The notes beneath the pieces were generated by a model. It made no database searches. It worked only from the letters and a program-made list of their open reading frames with translations, and had not been told where the DNA came from. This document shows, piece by piece, positions 1-5,803 of a stretch of DNA of 7,505 nt. The stretch comes from JAQBRD01 sp041158765 (GTDB lineage: Bacteria > Patescibacteriota > Minisyncoccia > Phycocordibacterales > PALSA-1337): NCBI GenBank assembly GCA_041158765.1, contig JBEBAU010000017.1, positions 1-7,505 on the forward strand, in the 5' to 3' direction. The position numbers were made by a program, and so were the translations under genes. The first letter of the stretch is position 1. Each line of letters begins with the position of its first letter.

Positions 1-9
1 AATACTTTT

Positions 10-885
10 ATGGAACGATTTGGAGAACAACCTATATATAATGAGCATTTGGATAGAGTTGACATTGATGGCGCACTCAAAAAAGCCGAAAAAATTCTCT
101 CAGATCCTATAGATCCTGAGGATTTTCGTGATATTTACGGTGAAAATGTCGACAGAGACATAGCCTACGTTGCTGATATGGAGGAAAAGTTTGAGCTAAA
201 CAAACATGAGTCCCCACAATCTGAACGAAATGAAGAACGGGCAAAAATAGCGAAGATATTTGAAGCTATTGTTTTCCAGCATGCAGAGCTCAGCAACTGG
301 TTTGGTGAAAGTGCTCAAACAGTACAAGCTTCGCGTTTTGATGATATTGCTAATGGTGTTGATACTATTGTTGAATTTGAAGATGGAAATAGCGCACACC
401 ATCTAGCACTTGCCGTTGACGTCACAACAAGTAGAACAATTTTAGAAAAATTTGATCGAATACGAACCGAAATTGATGCGGGTAAATTAACTGAAATCAA
501 ATACTTTGTTTCTGAAAAACTTGACCTACGCGGGCACAAAGCTAATGTTCCCCGAGTTGTAATCGGCGCTGATCGACAGACAATATACAATGTTGTTAAT
601 GCATGGCTCGCAGAAGACAAAAAAGCTCTTGCGGAACATCCAATACAAATAAAAATTTTAATGGAAATTGATGCGCAACTCAAAGCATTCAAAACATATT
701 GCGAGACAATTGGCGCTCACGACCTTGCAACTGTATATGAAAAAGGTATTAGAATAATTGGTGAAATTATGGAACAAAAATCTCCAACGCCTGAACAACT
801 TTCAGAACTTGATATAGACGAGGTCTATTCTGCAATAAAAAACAACTCAGAGATGATTGCGCGTACAAACCCACTTAAGCCGTAA
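10..885 (+). CDS. Hypothetical acidic protein, possible PD-(D/E)XK-like core
   Basis: Function unknown. The 291-residue protein is soluble: no signal peptide or membrane segment is visible. Residues 1-75 are acidic and charged, probably helical or flexible. The central block, about 78-186, looks like the conserved part: helix with E85 (KIFEAIVFQ), then SRFDDIANGVDTIVEF (108-123), a strand LALAVDVTTS (132-141), a helix to about 157, then KLTEIKYF (159-166) and a strand PRVVIGAD (181-188). Alternation of helix, acidic hairpin (D118), strand with D137 and helix recalls the PD-(D/E)XK nuclease fold, but the usual lysine is replaced (VDVT), so activity is uncertain. Residues 190-285 are helical. 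I have an impression of similar hypothetical proteins in Parcubacteria but could not check it. The reading frame is open to the window edge (three more codons), so the true start may lie outside. The 3' end overlaps map by 11 bp, convergently. Confidence 0.75.
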   Translation: MERFGEQPIYNEHLDRVDIDGALKKAEKILSDPIDPEDFRDIYGENVDRDIAYVADMEEKFELNKHESPQSERNEERAKIAKIFEAIVFQHAELSNWFGESAQTVQASRFDDIANGVDTIVEFEDGNSAHHLALAVDVTTSRTILEKFDRIRTEIDAGKLTEIKYFVSEKLDLRGHKANVPRVVIGADRQTIYNVVNAWLAEDKKALAEHPIQIKILMEIDAQLKAFKTYCETIGAHDLATVYEKGIRIIGEIMEQKSPTPEQLSELDIDEVYSAIKNNSEMIARTNPLKP

Positions 886-1705
886 GAATCTCGGGCTTCC
901 CTTTTGTGATGAGAATAGTGTGCTCGAAATGCGCCGACGGCTTCCCGTCTTTTGTGCGATAGGTGTAGCCGTCGGCGTCCAATTTCACATGGCGAGAACC
1001 GAGATTAAACATTGGTTCAATTGCAATAACCATACCTGGTTTGAGTGTTGTGCCTTTGCCTGCAACGCCGTAATTGGGTACGAACGGCTCTTCATGCACA
1101 CTGTATCCGACACCGTGTCCACAGAGCTCTTCGACGATACCATAGCTTGCTCCACCAGTACCCAAGCCACCAGCAATACCAACTCGCTCAATTGCTTCAC
1201 CAATATCTCCGGTACGCTTACCACCCTTTGCAGCTTTGATTCCAGCCATGAGCGCATTCTGGGTTTTTTCAAGAAGTTCAGCTACTTCCGGTGCGACTTT
1301 CCCGACAGCAACAGTCACCGCTGAATCAGTAATTAATCCACGATGAATGAGGCCGAGATCAAGGCTCACCACATCACCTTCGACAAGAGTTCGAGAAGTT
1401 TCATTTGGAATACCATGTACAACTTCATCATTGATTGAAACACAAAGCGCTGCAGGATATGGTCGAGTAGCACCATGCGGTTGATAATCAAGAAATGCTG
1501 CGCGATCAGGCTCAATACGGCTTACACCATCCTTGCCAACCACCTCTCCGCTACCAAGAGCAATAAGCCGTCGAGCTTCATCCTCAAGCTGTTGTGTGGT
1601 CACCCCAGGAGCTACCATAGCTGCGAGAGCACGCAAAATAGTCGCGTGACGCTTGCCTCCTTCGCGCAATATCGCTATATCTTCCTTTGTCTTAATCCGT
1701 ATCAT
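875..1705 (-). CDS. map: Methionine aminopeptidase, type I
   Basis: Removes the initiator methionine from nascent proteins in the cytoplasm; a dinuclear metallo-enzyme. All family metal ligands are present with family spacing: D116 (SLDLG), D127 (ITDSA), H197 (CGHGVG), E230 (AIEP) and E261 (FEHTI). The catalytic histidine is H97 (VVHGIP), and H204 lies in VHEEP. At 276 residues it is slightly longer than the E. coli enzyme (264). The extra length is mainly before the catalytic histidine, around residues 47-75 (GSGEVVGKDGVSRIEPDRAA), plus a few residues between D127 and H197. No zinc-finger N-terminal extension is seen. It starts with the typical MIRIKTKEDI. It lies 54 bp after adk on the same strand with no terminator between, so it is probably co-transcribed. 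No Shine-Dalgarno is visible. Its 3' end overlaps the convergent hypothetical gene. Confidence 0.97.
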   Translation of the reverse strand: MIRIKTKEDIAILREGGKRHATILRALAAMVAPGVTTQQLEDEARRLIALGSGEVVGKDGVSRIEPDRAAFLDYQPHGATRPYPAALCVSINDEVVHGIPNETSRTLVEGDVVSLDLGLIHRGLITDSAVTVAVGKVAPEVAELLEKTQNALMAGIKAAKGGKRTGDIGEAIERVGIAGGLGTGGASYGIVEELCGHGVGYSVHEEPFVPNYGVAGKGTTLKPGMVIAIEPMFNLGSRHVKLDADGYTYRTKDGKPSAHFEHTILITKGKPEILTA

Positions 1706-1759
1706 TATCGAGACTGTACCATATCAAACCATTCAAGCCTAGAGCCCACCAAAGACAGG

Positions 1760-2350
1760 CTATATTCCCACTTTTTGGAGCATTTCAGTGAAAACATCTG
1801 CAACAGGTTGTTCTCCGTTCACCTCAACGAATTGATACTTGGGATTTTTGCGATAATACTCAATAGCTGGAACAACATCACTTTCATACCATTTCATACG
1901 ACTCTCAACATCACCGTGTGTATCATCAGTTCGACCTCGAGCAAGAAGTCTTTCAGTAGACCAAGCTGCACTCACATTGAGATGTACAATAATTAGCTTG
2001 GAAATACCAAAAAAATCAAAAGCTGATTCGAGCACACCTGCTTCATGGAACTTACGAGGCATACCATCGAGCACCATATGTTCAGTGCCATGATAATCTC
2101 TCACGAGCGCCCGTGTCCACATATGTACTGCAAGAAATTCTGGTTGAAGTACGCCTGTAGCATATGCAGCAGCTGAAAGCTTCGCAGTAGCAGAATCACC
2201 TTTGATGAAATCACGAAACTCCGCACCATTCTGCACATACATTACTCCACGATTTGAGTCGGATTTTTTGATATGTTCAACAAGCAACTTCGCCTGCGTA
2301 CCCTTCCCACATCCCGATCGCCCAATAAGTATAATAGCTGTTTGTTTCAT
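1760..2350 (-). CDS. adk: Adenylate kinase, short-LID form
   Basis: Transfers phosphate from ATP to AMP, giving two ADP, in the cytoplasm. The 196-residue protein has the P-loop GRSGCGKGTQ (10-19), an AMP-site arginine in EFRDF (R46), the DGMPRK segment (95-100, equivalent to the family's DGFPR), and the arginine-rich lid RGRTDD...ESRMKWY (138-155). The lid is short: the roughly 27-residue insertion and zinc cysteines of long-form enzymes are absent. The P-loop is unusual, with R and C where most adenylate kinases have P/A and S/A (GxPGxGKGT). The start at 2350 is chosen because MKQTAIILIG leads straight into the P-loop. An upstream in-frame extension to 2527 crosses the promoter and has no family similarity. 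In most bacteria adk directly follows secY; here a plus-strand gene separates them. A less specific nucleotide monophosphate kinase is possible, but adk is favoured by motifs and context. Confidence 0.93.
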   Translation of the reverse strand: MKQTAIILIGRSGCGKGTQAKLLVEHIKKSDSNRGVMYVQNGAEFRDFIKGDSATAKLSAAAYATGVLQPEFLAVHMWTRALVRDYHGTEHMVLDGMPRKFHEAGVLESAFDFFGISKLIIVHLNVSAAWSTERLLARGRTDDTHGDVESRMKWYESDVVPAIEYYRKNPKYQFVEVNGEQPVADVFTEMLQKVGI

Positions 2351-2356
2351 ATAGAG

Positions 2357-2385
2357 ATTATACCTTGAAATAACAGCTTTCTTAA
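2357..2385 (-). promoter_or_regulatory. adk promoter, predicted leaderless
   Basis: On the minus strand a perfect TATAAT -10 box (2357-2362) sits 17 bp from a 4/6 -35 box TTAAGA (2380-2385). Only six bases separate the -10 box from the adk ATG at 2350, so a normal start-site distance puts transcription initiation at or next to the start codon. That predicts a leaderless mRNA and agrees with the lack of a Shine-Dalgarno. It explains how adk-map stay expressed when cut off from secY by a terminator. Confidence 0.7.
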
Positions 2386-2390
2386 GAAGC

Positions 2391-2419
2391 TTGACGATAC
2401 ATATTATAAATGATATAAT
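2391..2419 (+). promoter_or_regulatory. Strong sigma70-type promoter for the membrane-protein gene
   Basis: TTGACG (2391-2396, 5/6 match) and TATAAT (2414-2419, perfect) are separated by an ideal 17-bp spacer that is very AT-rich. Transcription should start near 2426-2428 and read a leader of about 120 bases before the ATG at 2548. The -35 boxes of this promoter and of the divergent adk promoter are only 5 bp apart, so they lie back to back. Confidence 0.72.
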
Positions 2420-2426
2420 AATATCT

Positions 2427-2547
2427 AGCCGAGGACGCCAAAACTCGCTCGAATACTGAATATCCCGCATGCTTGAAACCATGCACAAGGACGGGAATGA
2501 CTCCCCTGTATTCGACGGTATATACATGGCATTGAAAACTGAATCGA
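2427..2547 (+). promoter_or_regulatory. Structured 5' leader of unknown type
   Basis: The leader folds by eye into a nested hairpin. The outer stem is a perfect 8 bp, TCGAATAC (2449-2456) with GTATTCGA (2508-2515). Inside are TCCC (2463-2466) with GGGA (2493-2496), and GCATG (2467-2471) with CATGC (2480-2484). The purine-rich AAGGA (2487-2491) lies in the bulge between the inner stems and the ATG at 2497 is just after the middle one. I recognise no riboswitch or RNA family. The arrangement would suit control of translation of the small upstream ORF or of the main gene, but that is inference. Confidence 0.45.
2497..2535 (+). CDS. Possible 12-residue leader peptide (uORF)
   Basis: A short ORF encodes MTPLYSTVYTWH and ends in TGA, 12 bases before the ATG of the membrane-protein gene and in the same frame. 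It has the one convincing Shine-Dalgarno-like sequence in the window, AAGGA at 2487-2491, five bases before its ATG. Start and binding site are embedded in the leader hairpin. This would fit a leader peptide or a ribosome-loading site for translational coupling. An ORF this short can arise by chance, so confidence is low. Confidence 0.3.
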   Translation: MTPLYSTVYTWH

Positions 2548-3144
2548 ATGAAAATCGAAACTAGCGCAGCTGCGCACACAAATAGCCCATTCCTTAATGC
2601 GACCGAGCGTTGCTGGTGGAATCAACACCAGTCACATAAGGTTAGTCCTTACGAAGACTACAAACACTGGGAAGGGCTGCAAAAAAAATGGGTTTTGCAG
2701 TTTATTTTGGAAGGACTTCTTTTTGTTGAAGCGCTTCTCATATTTCCTGGGACCCCATTCTGGACACACGGCAATATCGGAATTTACGCAGCAATTGCGG
2801 GGATTCTGATCGTAGTGATGTTCATCTCAATCTGTGTGCGTCGTCACAAGGAAGACCTTCGCCCAGTTATTTGGGATGAGTATCACGCCGATCTGACGAA
2901 GCTCCTAGAGAGTTTCCCAGACATAACTGATGGGGGCGACATGGGTAGTGAAAACCTGATTGAAATGTTTACCATAAGCACAATTGGTCGCGACCTTGCC
3001 ACCCGAGCAGCTCAAATTAAGGCCAAACAGGGTCTTGGTCTACTCAAGGATGCTCAAAAGGAACGCGAAGAAGCACTTGAGCTTCATGCGTTAGCAAAAC
3101 AGTTTGGTTTTGTGAAAGAGTTCGGATACTATTTCAAAGAATAG
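2548..3144 (+). CDS. Hypothetical two-helix membrane protein
   Basis: Not recognised. The 198-residue protein begins with a polar segment (1-47; aromatic-rich with RCWW at 21-24 and several histidines), followed by two hydrophobic stretches likely to span the membrane: about 48-67 (ending ALLIFPG) and 77-97 (IGIYAAIAGILIVVMFISIC). Positive charges RRHKED right after the second helix suggest that the tail is cytoplasmic, giving both ends inside. Residues 105-198 form a soluble, mostly helical domain, with a charged stretch AKQGLGLLKDAQKEREEALE (159-178) that could be a coiled coil. No signal peptidase site is seen. The ATG at 2548 is the only ATG before the first helix and lacks a clear Shine-Dalgarno. 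The gene is a single-gene unit with its own promoter and terminator, inserted opposite in strand between secY and adk. Confidence 0.82.
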   Translation: MKIETSAAAHTNSPFLNATERCWWNQHQSHKVSPYEDYKHWEGLQKKWVLQFILEGLLFVEALLIFPGTPFWTHGNIGIYAAIAGILIVVMFISICVRRHKEDLRPVIWDEYHADLTKLLESFPDITDGGDMGSENLIEMFTISTIGRDLATRAAQIKAKQGLGLLKDAQKEREEALELHALAKQFGFVKEFGYYFKE

Positions 3145-3162
3145 AAATTTCTGAACACAAAT

Positions 3163-3193
3163 GAGCGTACCTCACCAGGTACGCTCTATTTTT
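3163..3193 (+). terminator. Intrinsic terminator of the membrane-protein gene
   Basis: A 9-bp perfect stem, GAGCGTACC (3163-3171) and GGTACGCTC (3178-3186), with a 6-base loop is followed by TATTTTT. It lies 18 bases after the stop codon on the plus strand and is a standard rho-independent terminator. Confidence 0.88.
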
Positions 3194-3235
3194 ATAGAAA
3201 AACTTATAAACAAAAATTTAAAAACACTGTAAACG

Positions 3236-3300
3236 AAAAAACAAAACACGTTTGCGAAGGGATTACCCGGACATCCCTGAGCAAACGTGTTTTGTTTTTT
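3236..3300. terminator. Bidirectional terminator between convergent genes
   Basis: Two 20-base arms (3236-3255 and 3281-3300) are exact reverse complements, each ending in a T-run (A-run on the other strand). The 25-base loop contains a further 6-bp hairpin, AGGGAT (3258-3263) with ATCCCT (3273-3278). Because the repeat is symmetric, it yields a GC-rich hairpin followed by TTTTGTTTTTT on both strands. It closes the spc operon five bases after the secY stop and backs up the plus-strand terminator at 3163. Confidence 0.9.
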
Positions 3301-3305
3301 GTTTA

Positions 3306-4577
3306 TTAGTACTCTCGCATTGTCGCCTGAGCATCAATCTTCTTCAAAAGATCGAGCACTACAGACACAACGATGAGAAGTGCGGTACCACCGATAGCTA
3401 GTGTAGTTGTACCAGTAATTCCCTGAACAACAAGTGGAAGCACTGCAACGATACCGAGGAAGAGCGCACCGACGAGTGTAATTCGTGTGACAATCTTTCC
3501 AAGATATTCCATTGTAGGTTCACCTGGACGAACACCTGGAATGAATGCCCCACCCTTCTGGAGGTTTTCAGAAATCTGCTTTGGATCGAATGTAATCGCC
3601 GTATAGAAATACGTGAAAACAAATACGAGCACGAAGTAGATAATTGCGTGTGCCCACTGATCCTTGAGGAAGGTATCCAACCATGTAGCCGCATTTGCAA
3701 TCATCACATTTGATGAATGAGAGAGGAAGTTTGAAATAATTTGTGGGAACAAGAGAATAGAGAGAGCGAAGATAATTGGAATAACGCCAGCCTGATTCAA
3801 TCGCAATGGAAGATATGTTGAAACTCCACCATATACTTTGTTGCCACGAACCTGCTTTGCATACGTTACCGGCACTGGTCGCTCTGCTTCAGTCACCACC
3901 ACAACACCGACGATAACTGCTACCGCTACAGCGAGGAAGAGTATGTAGTATGGAAGCTGTTGAATGTCGAATGCTGCAACGAACTGATAGACATGTGTTG
4001 GCAATACTGCAACGATACCTGCGAAGATAATAAGTGAAACACCGTTTCCGATACCGAATTCAGAGATGAGCTCACCAATCCACATAAGGAGCACTGAACC
4101 TGCGGTTACGAGAGCGACATTCACTGCCATATCCATACCAGTGAGCGGTGCAATGACGTTCTGATTTACAAGCAATGTAAGGAAACCAAAAGCCTGGAGC
4201 ACTGCAAGTGGAACAGAGATCAAACGAGAGTATTGAGACAACTTACGTCGTCCAGCCTCTCCGTCTTCTTGAAGCATAGCTTTCAAAGAAGGAATCATCA
4301 TTGTAAGCAACTGGAAGATAATAGATGCAGTAATGTATGGACCAACTCCAAGCATCATGATTGAGAGACGTGAAATACCTCCTCCTGAAAACATATCGAG
4401 GATACCAAGTAGTTGGTTACCAGCAATAAGCTTCGAAAGCTGTGCGATATCAATTCCAGGAATTGGAATTGCTGAAAGTAGTCGGAAAACAACAAGCGCT
4501 CCGAGTACAAAAAGTATTCGTTTGCGCATTGTCTGATCTTTGAGCACTACTTTTATTTTTGTGAAAAATGTATTCAT
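3306..4577 (-). CDS. secY: Protein translocase subunit SecY
   Basis: Channel subunit of the SecYEG translocon in the cytoplasmic membrane. At 423 residues it has the usual bacterial length and about ten hydrophobic helices. Recognisable blocks in order: TM1 (20-36), the plug region after it (FSGGGISRLSIMMLGVGPYI, 63-82), GIGNGVSLIIFAGI (175-188), the cytosolic loop ERPVPVTYAKQ (232-242) involved in SecA/ribosome contact, LPLRLNQAGVIPIIFA (256-271) at TM7, and QKGGAFIPGVRPGEPT (340-355) in the C5 loop. It ends with the usual short C-tail (DAQATMREY). It lies 23 bp after rplO and is the last gene of the operon, followed at once by a strong terminator. No Shine-Dalgarno is visible at a proper distance. 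Confidence 0.98.
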   Translation of the reverse strand: MNTFFTKIKVVLKDQTMRKRILFVLGALVVFRLLSAIPIPGIDIAQLSKLIAGNQLLGILDMFSGGGISRLSIMMLGVGPYITASIIFQLLTMMIPSLKAMLQEDGEAGRRKLSQYSRLISVPLAVLQAFGFLTLLVNQNVIAPLTGMDMAVNVALVTAGSVLLMWIGELISEFGIGNGVSLIIFAGIVAVLPTHVYQFVAAFDIQQLPYYILFLAVAVAVIVGVVVVTEAERPVPVTYAKQVRGNKVYGGVSTYLPLRLNQAGVIPIIFALSILLFPQIISNFLSHSSNVMIANAATWLDTFLKDQWAHAIIYFVLVFVFTYFYTAITFDPKQISENLQKGGAFIPGVRPGEPTMEYLGKIVTRITLVGALFLGIVAVLPLVVQGITGTTTLAIGGTALLIVVSVVLDLLKKIDAQATMREY

Positions 4578-4600
4578 GAAAGTGCTTTTGTTATTCCCTG

Positions 4601-5098
4601 TTAAGCCTTCTTTGTTGCAACCTTAGCAGGCTGTTGAGGAGACTCTTTTGTTTTTAGACTTTCAACTGAGCCGCCTGCTTTTTCAATCATTTCTTTTGCC
4701 CCACCTGAAACGAGACATCCTGAAACTTTGAATGCTTTTGAGATTTCACCTGCACCAAGAATCTTCACAGTTGGCACACGACCAGAAATCTTTTCAACAA
4801 GACCCTTTTCGAGAAGAGTCGCTGGAGTAATTGTAGCACCCTTATCAAATGCTCCTTCGATAGTACCGAGATTCACGATGAATGGTCGAATAGCAAAAGA
4901 CTTCTCAGGGTTAATACCGCGACCTCGGAGCTTCGGCAATCGCTTGATGAAGTCTCGAAGTTCTGGACGGCGCTTGTTACCTGCACGAGCTGTTTGTCCC
5001 TTGCCTCCTCGTCCTGATGTCTTGCCGCGCTTTCCGCCTCGGCCAACGATCATGACTTTCTTATTTTTTGTTACTGGTATGAGTGTATGGAGTTGCAT
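4601..5098 (-). CDS. rplO: 50S ribosomal protein L15
   Basis: Large-subunit protein that binds 23S rRNA. The 165-residue protein begins MQLHTLIP, followed by the glycine/arginine-rich rRNA-binding extension VGRGGKRGKTSGRGGKGQTA (18-37). The globular domain runs from about 60 to 148 and includes the typical ILGAGEISKAFKVSG (113-127) and SGGAKEMIEKAGGSV (131-145). About 17 lysine-, proline- and glutamine-rich residues follow as a C-terminal tail. The gene lies only 10 bp after rpsE, so the gene usually between them (rpmD, L30) is absent. secY follows after 23 bp. Confidence 0.97.
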   Translation of the reverse strand: MQLHTLIPVTKNKKVMIVGRGGKRGKTSGRGGKGQTARAGNKRRPELRDFIKRLPKLRGRGINPEKSFAIRPFIVNLGTIEGAFDKGATITPATLLEKGLVEKISGRVPTVKILGAGEISKAFKVSGCLVSGGAKEMIEKAGGSVESLKTKESPQQPAKVATKKA

Positions 5099-5108
5099 GG
5101 TAGTGATG

Positions 5109-5792
5109 TTATTTCTTTGAAACTGACTTTACTGGAGCATTCGGGTTGAGCACTGCTCGAGAATGCTTCGAAAGCTTGCTGAGTGCGAGTACGGTTACAC
5201 GAGCGTTATTGAGCTTGTTCTTGCTTCCTGACATGAGCTTTGCGCAAACATCCTTGATGCCGGCAAGTTCGATAACGTTGCGAACTGAGCTTCCTGCTAC
5301 TACTCCGCGACCTCGAGCTGGCATAATCATCACTCGTGCGCTTGAGTACTTAGCTTCAATCATGTGAGGGATGGTCATAGCTGGTGAAAGCTGAACCTTG
5401 ATCATGTGCTTCTTGGCATCACGTGTAGCTTTGTCGATAGCGAGTGATGTGTCTCCTGCTTTGCCGAGACCTACACCAACCTTACCCTTCTTGTCTCCAG
5501 AAACGACTGCAACTGAGAAGCTGAATCGTCGTCCTCCAGAAGCAACTCGAGTAACACGTCGAATCTGAATAATTCGAGTATCGAATTCTGGCTTCACACG
5601 CTCCTTCTGATCTCGCTGTGGGCGTGAACCTCCTGGTCGTCCACCTCGTCCCATACCTCCCTGTCCTCCGAATGCGCGCTTACCGTCACCGCTTACACCT
5701 CCTCGAGAACCGAATGGTGCTGCAAGTGGAGCAACTGGTGCAGCTACTGGAGCTGTAACTGGTACTGTTGAATTGTTATTTTCTGTAGTCAT
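5109..5792 (-). CDS. rpsE: 30S ribosomal protein S5 with long N-terminal extension
   Basis: Small-subunit protein involved in decoding accuracy. The S5 core starts near residue 70: FDTRIIQIRRVTRVASGGRR (70-89), SFSVAVVSGDKKGKVGVGLGKA (91-112), and the C-terminal domain with PARGRGVVAGSSVRNVIELA (158-177) and SGSKNKLNNARVT (188-200). At 227 residues it is about 60 longer than E. coli S5 (167). The extra part is the N-terminus: an alanine/proline/valine stretch (10-27), then a glycine/arginine-rich stretch (28-60), low-complexity and probably disordered. The start at 5792 follows rplR by 11 bp. A later Met at residue 47 would remove only part of the extension. No Shine-Dalgarno decides between them. 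Confidence 0.96.
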   Translation of the reverse strand: MTTENNNSTVPVTAPVAAPVAPLAAPFGSRGGVSGDGKRAFGGQGGMGRGGRPGGSRPQRDQKERVKPEFDTRIIQIRRVTRVASGGRRFSFSVAVVSGDKKGKVGVGLGKAGDTSLAIDKATRDAKKHMIKVQLSPAMTIPHMIEAKYSSARVMIMPARGRGVVAGSSVRNVIELAGIKDVCAKLMSGSKNKLNNARVTVLALSKLSKHSRAVLNPNAPVKSVSKK

Positions 5793-5803
5793 ATGATTTG
5801 AAA

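Noticed and set aside
857..1324. Plus-strand open frame opposite map.
   Set aside because: It is a shadow of map, which has all catalytic residues; the translated product has no recognisable features.
1706..1759. Separate promoter for map (TACAGT near the ATG, TTGAAT upstream).
   Set aside because: Box spacing is wrong for both combinations; co-transcription from the adk promoter is simpler.
2351..2527. N-terminal extension of adk to an upstream ATG.
   Set aside because: The added 59 residues run through two promoters and have no kinase similarity; the normal N-terminus precedes the P-loop directly at 2350.
2497..2550. Recoded TGA (glycine, as in some CPR lineages) joining the uORF to the membrane-protein gene.
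   Set aside because: No recognised gene in the window uses an internal TGA, so standard stop usage is far more likely.
2492..2640. tmRNA (ssrA) 5' end: GGGAATGA followed by ATTCGACGG resembles the conserved tmRNA start.
   Set aside because: The spacing differs from the tmRNA pattern, no tag ORF ending in a stop after Ala-Ala follows, and no T-arm or CCA end occurs at the expected distance. The ATTCGA part is explained by the leader stem, and a long coding frame occupies the downstream DNA.
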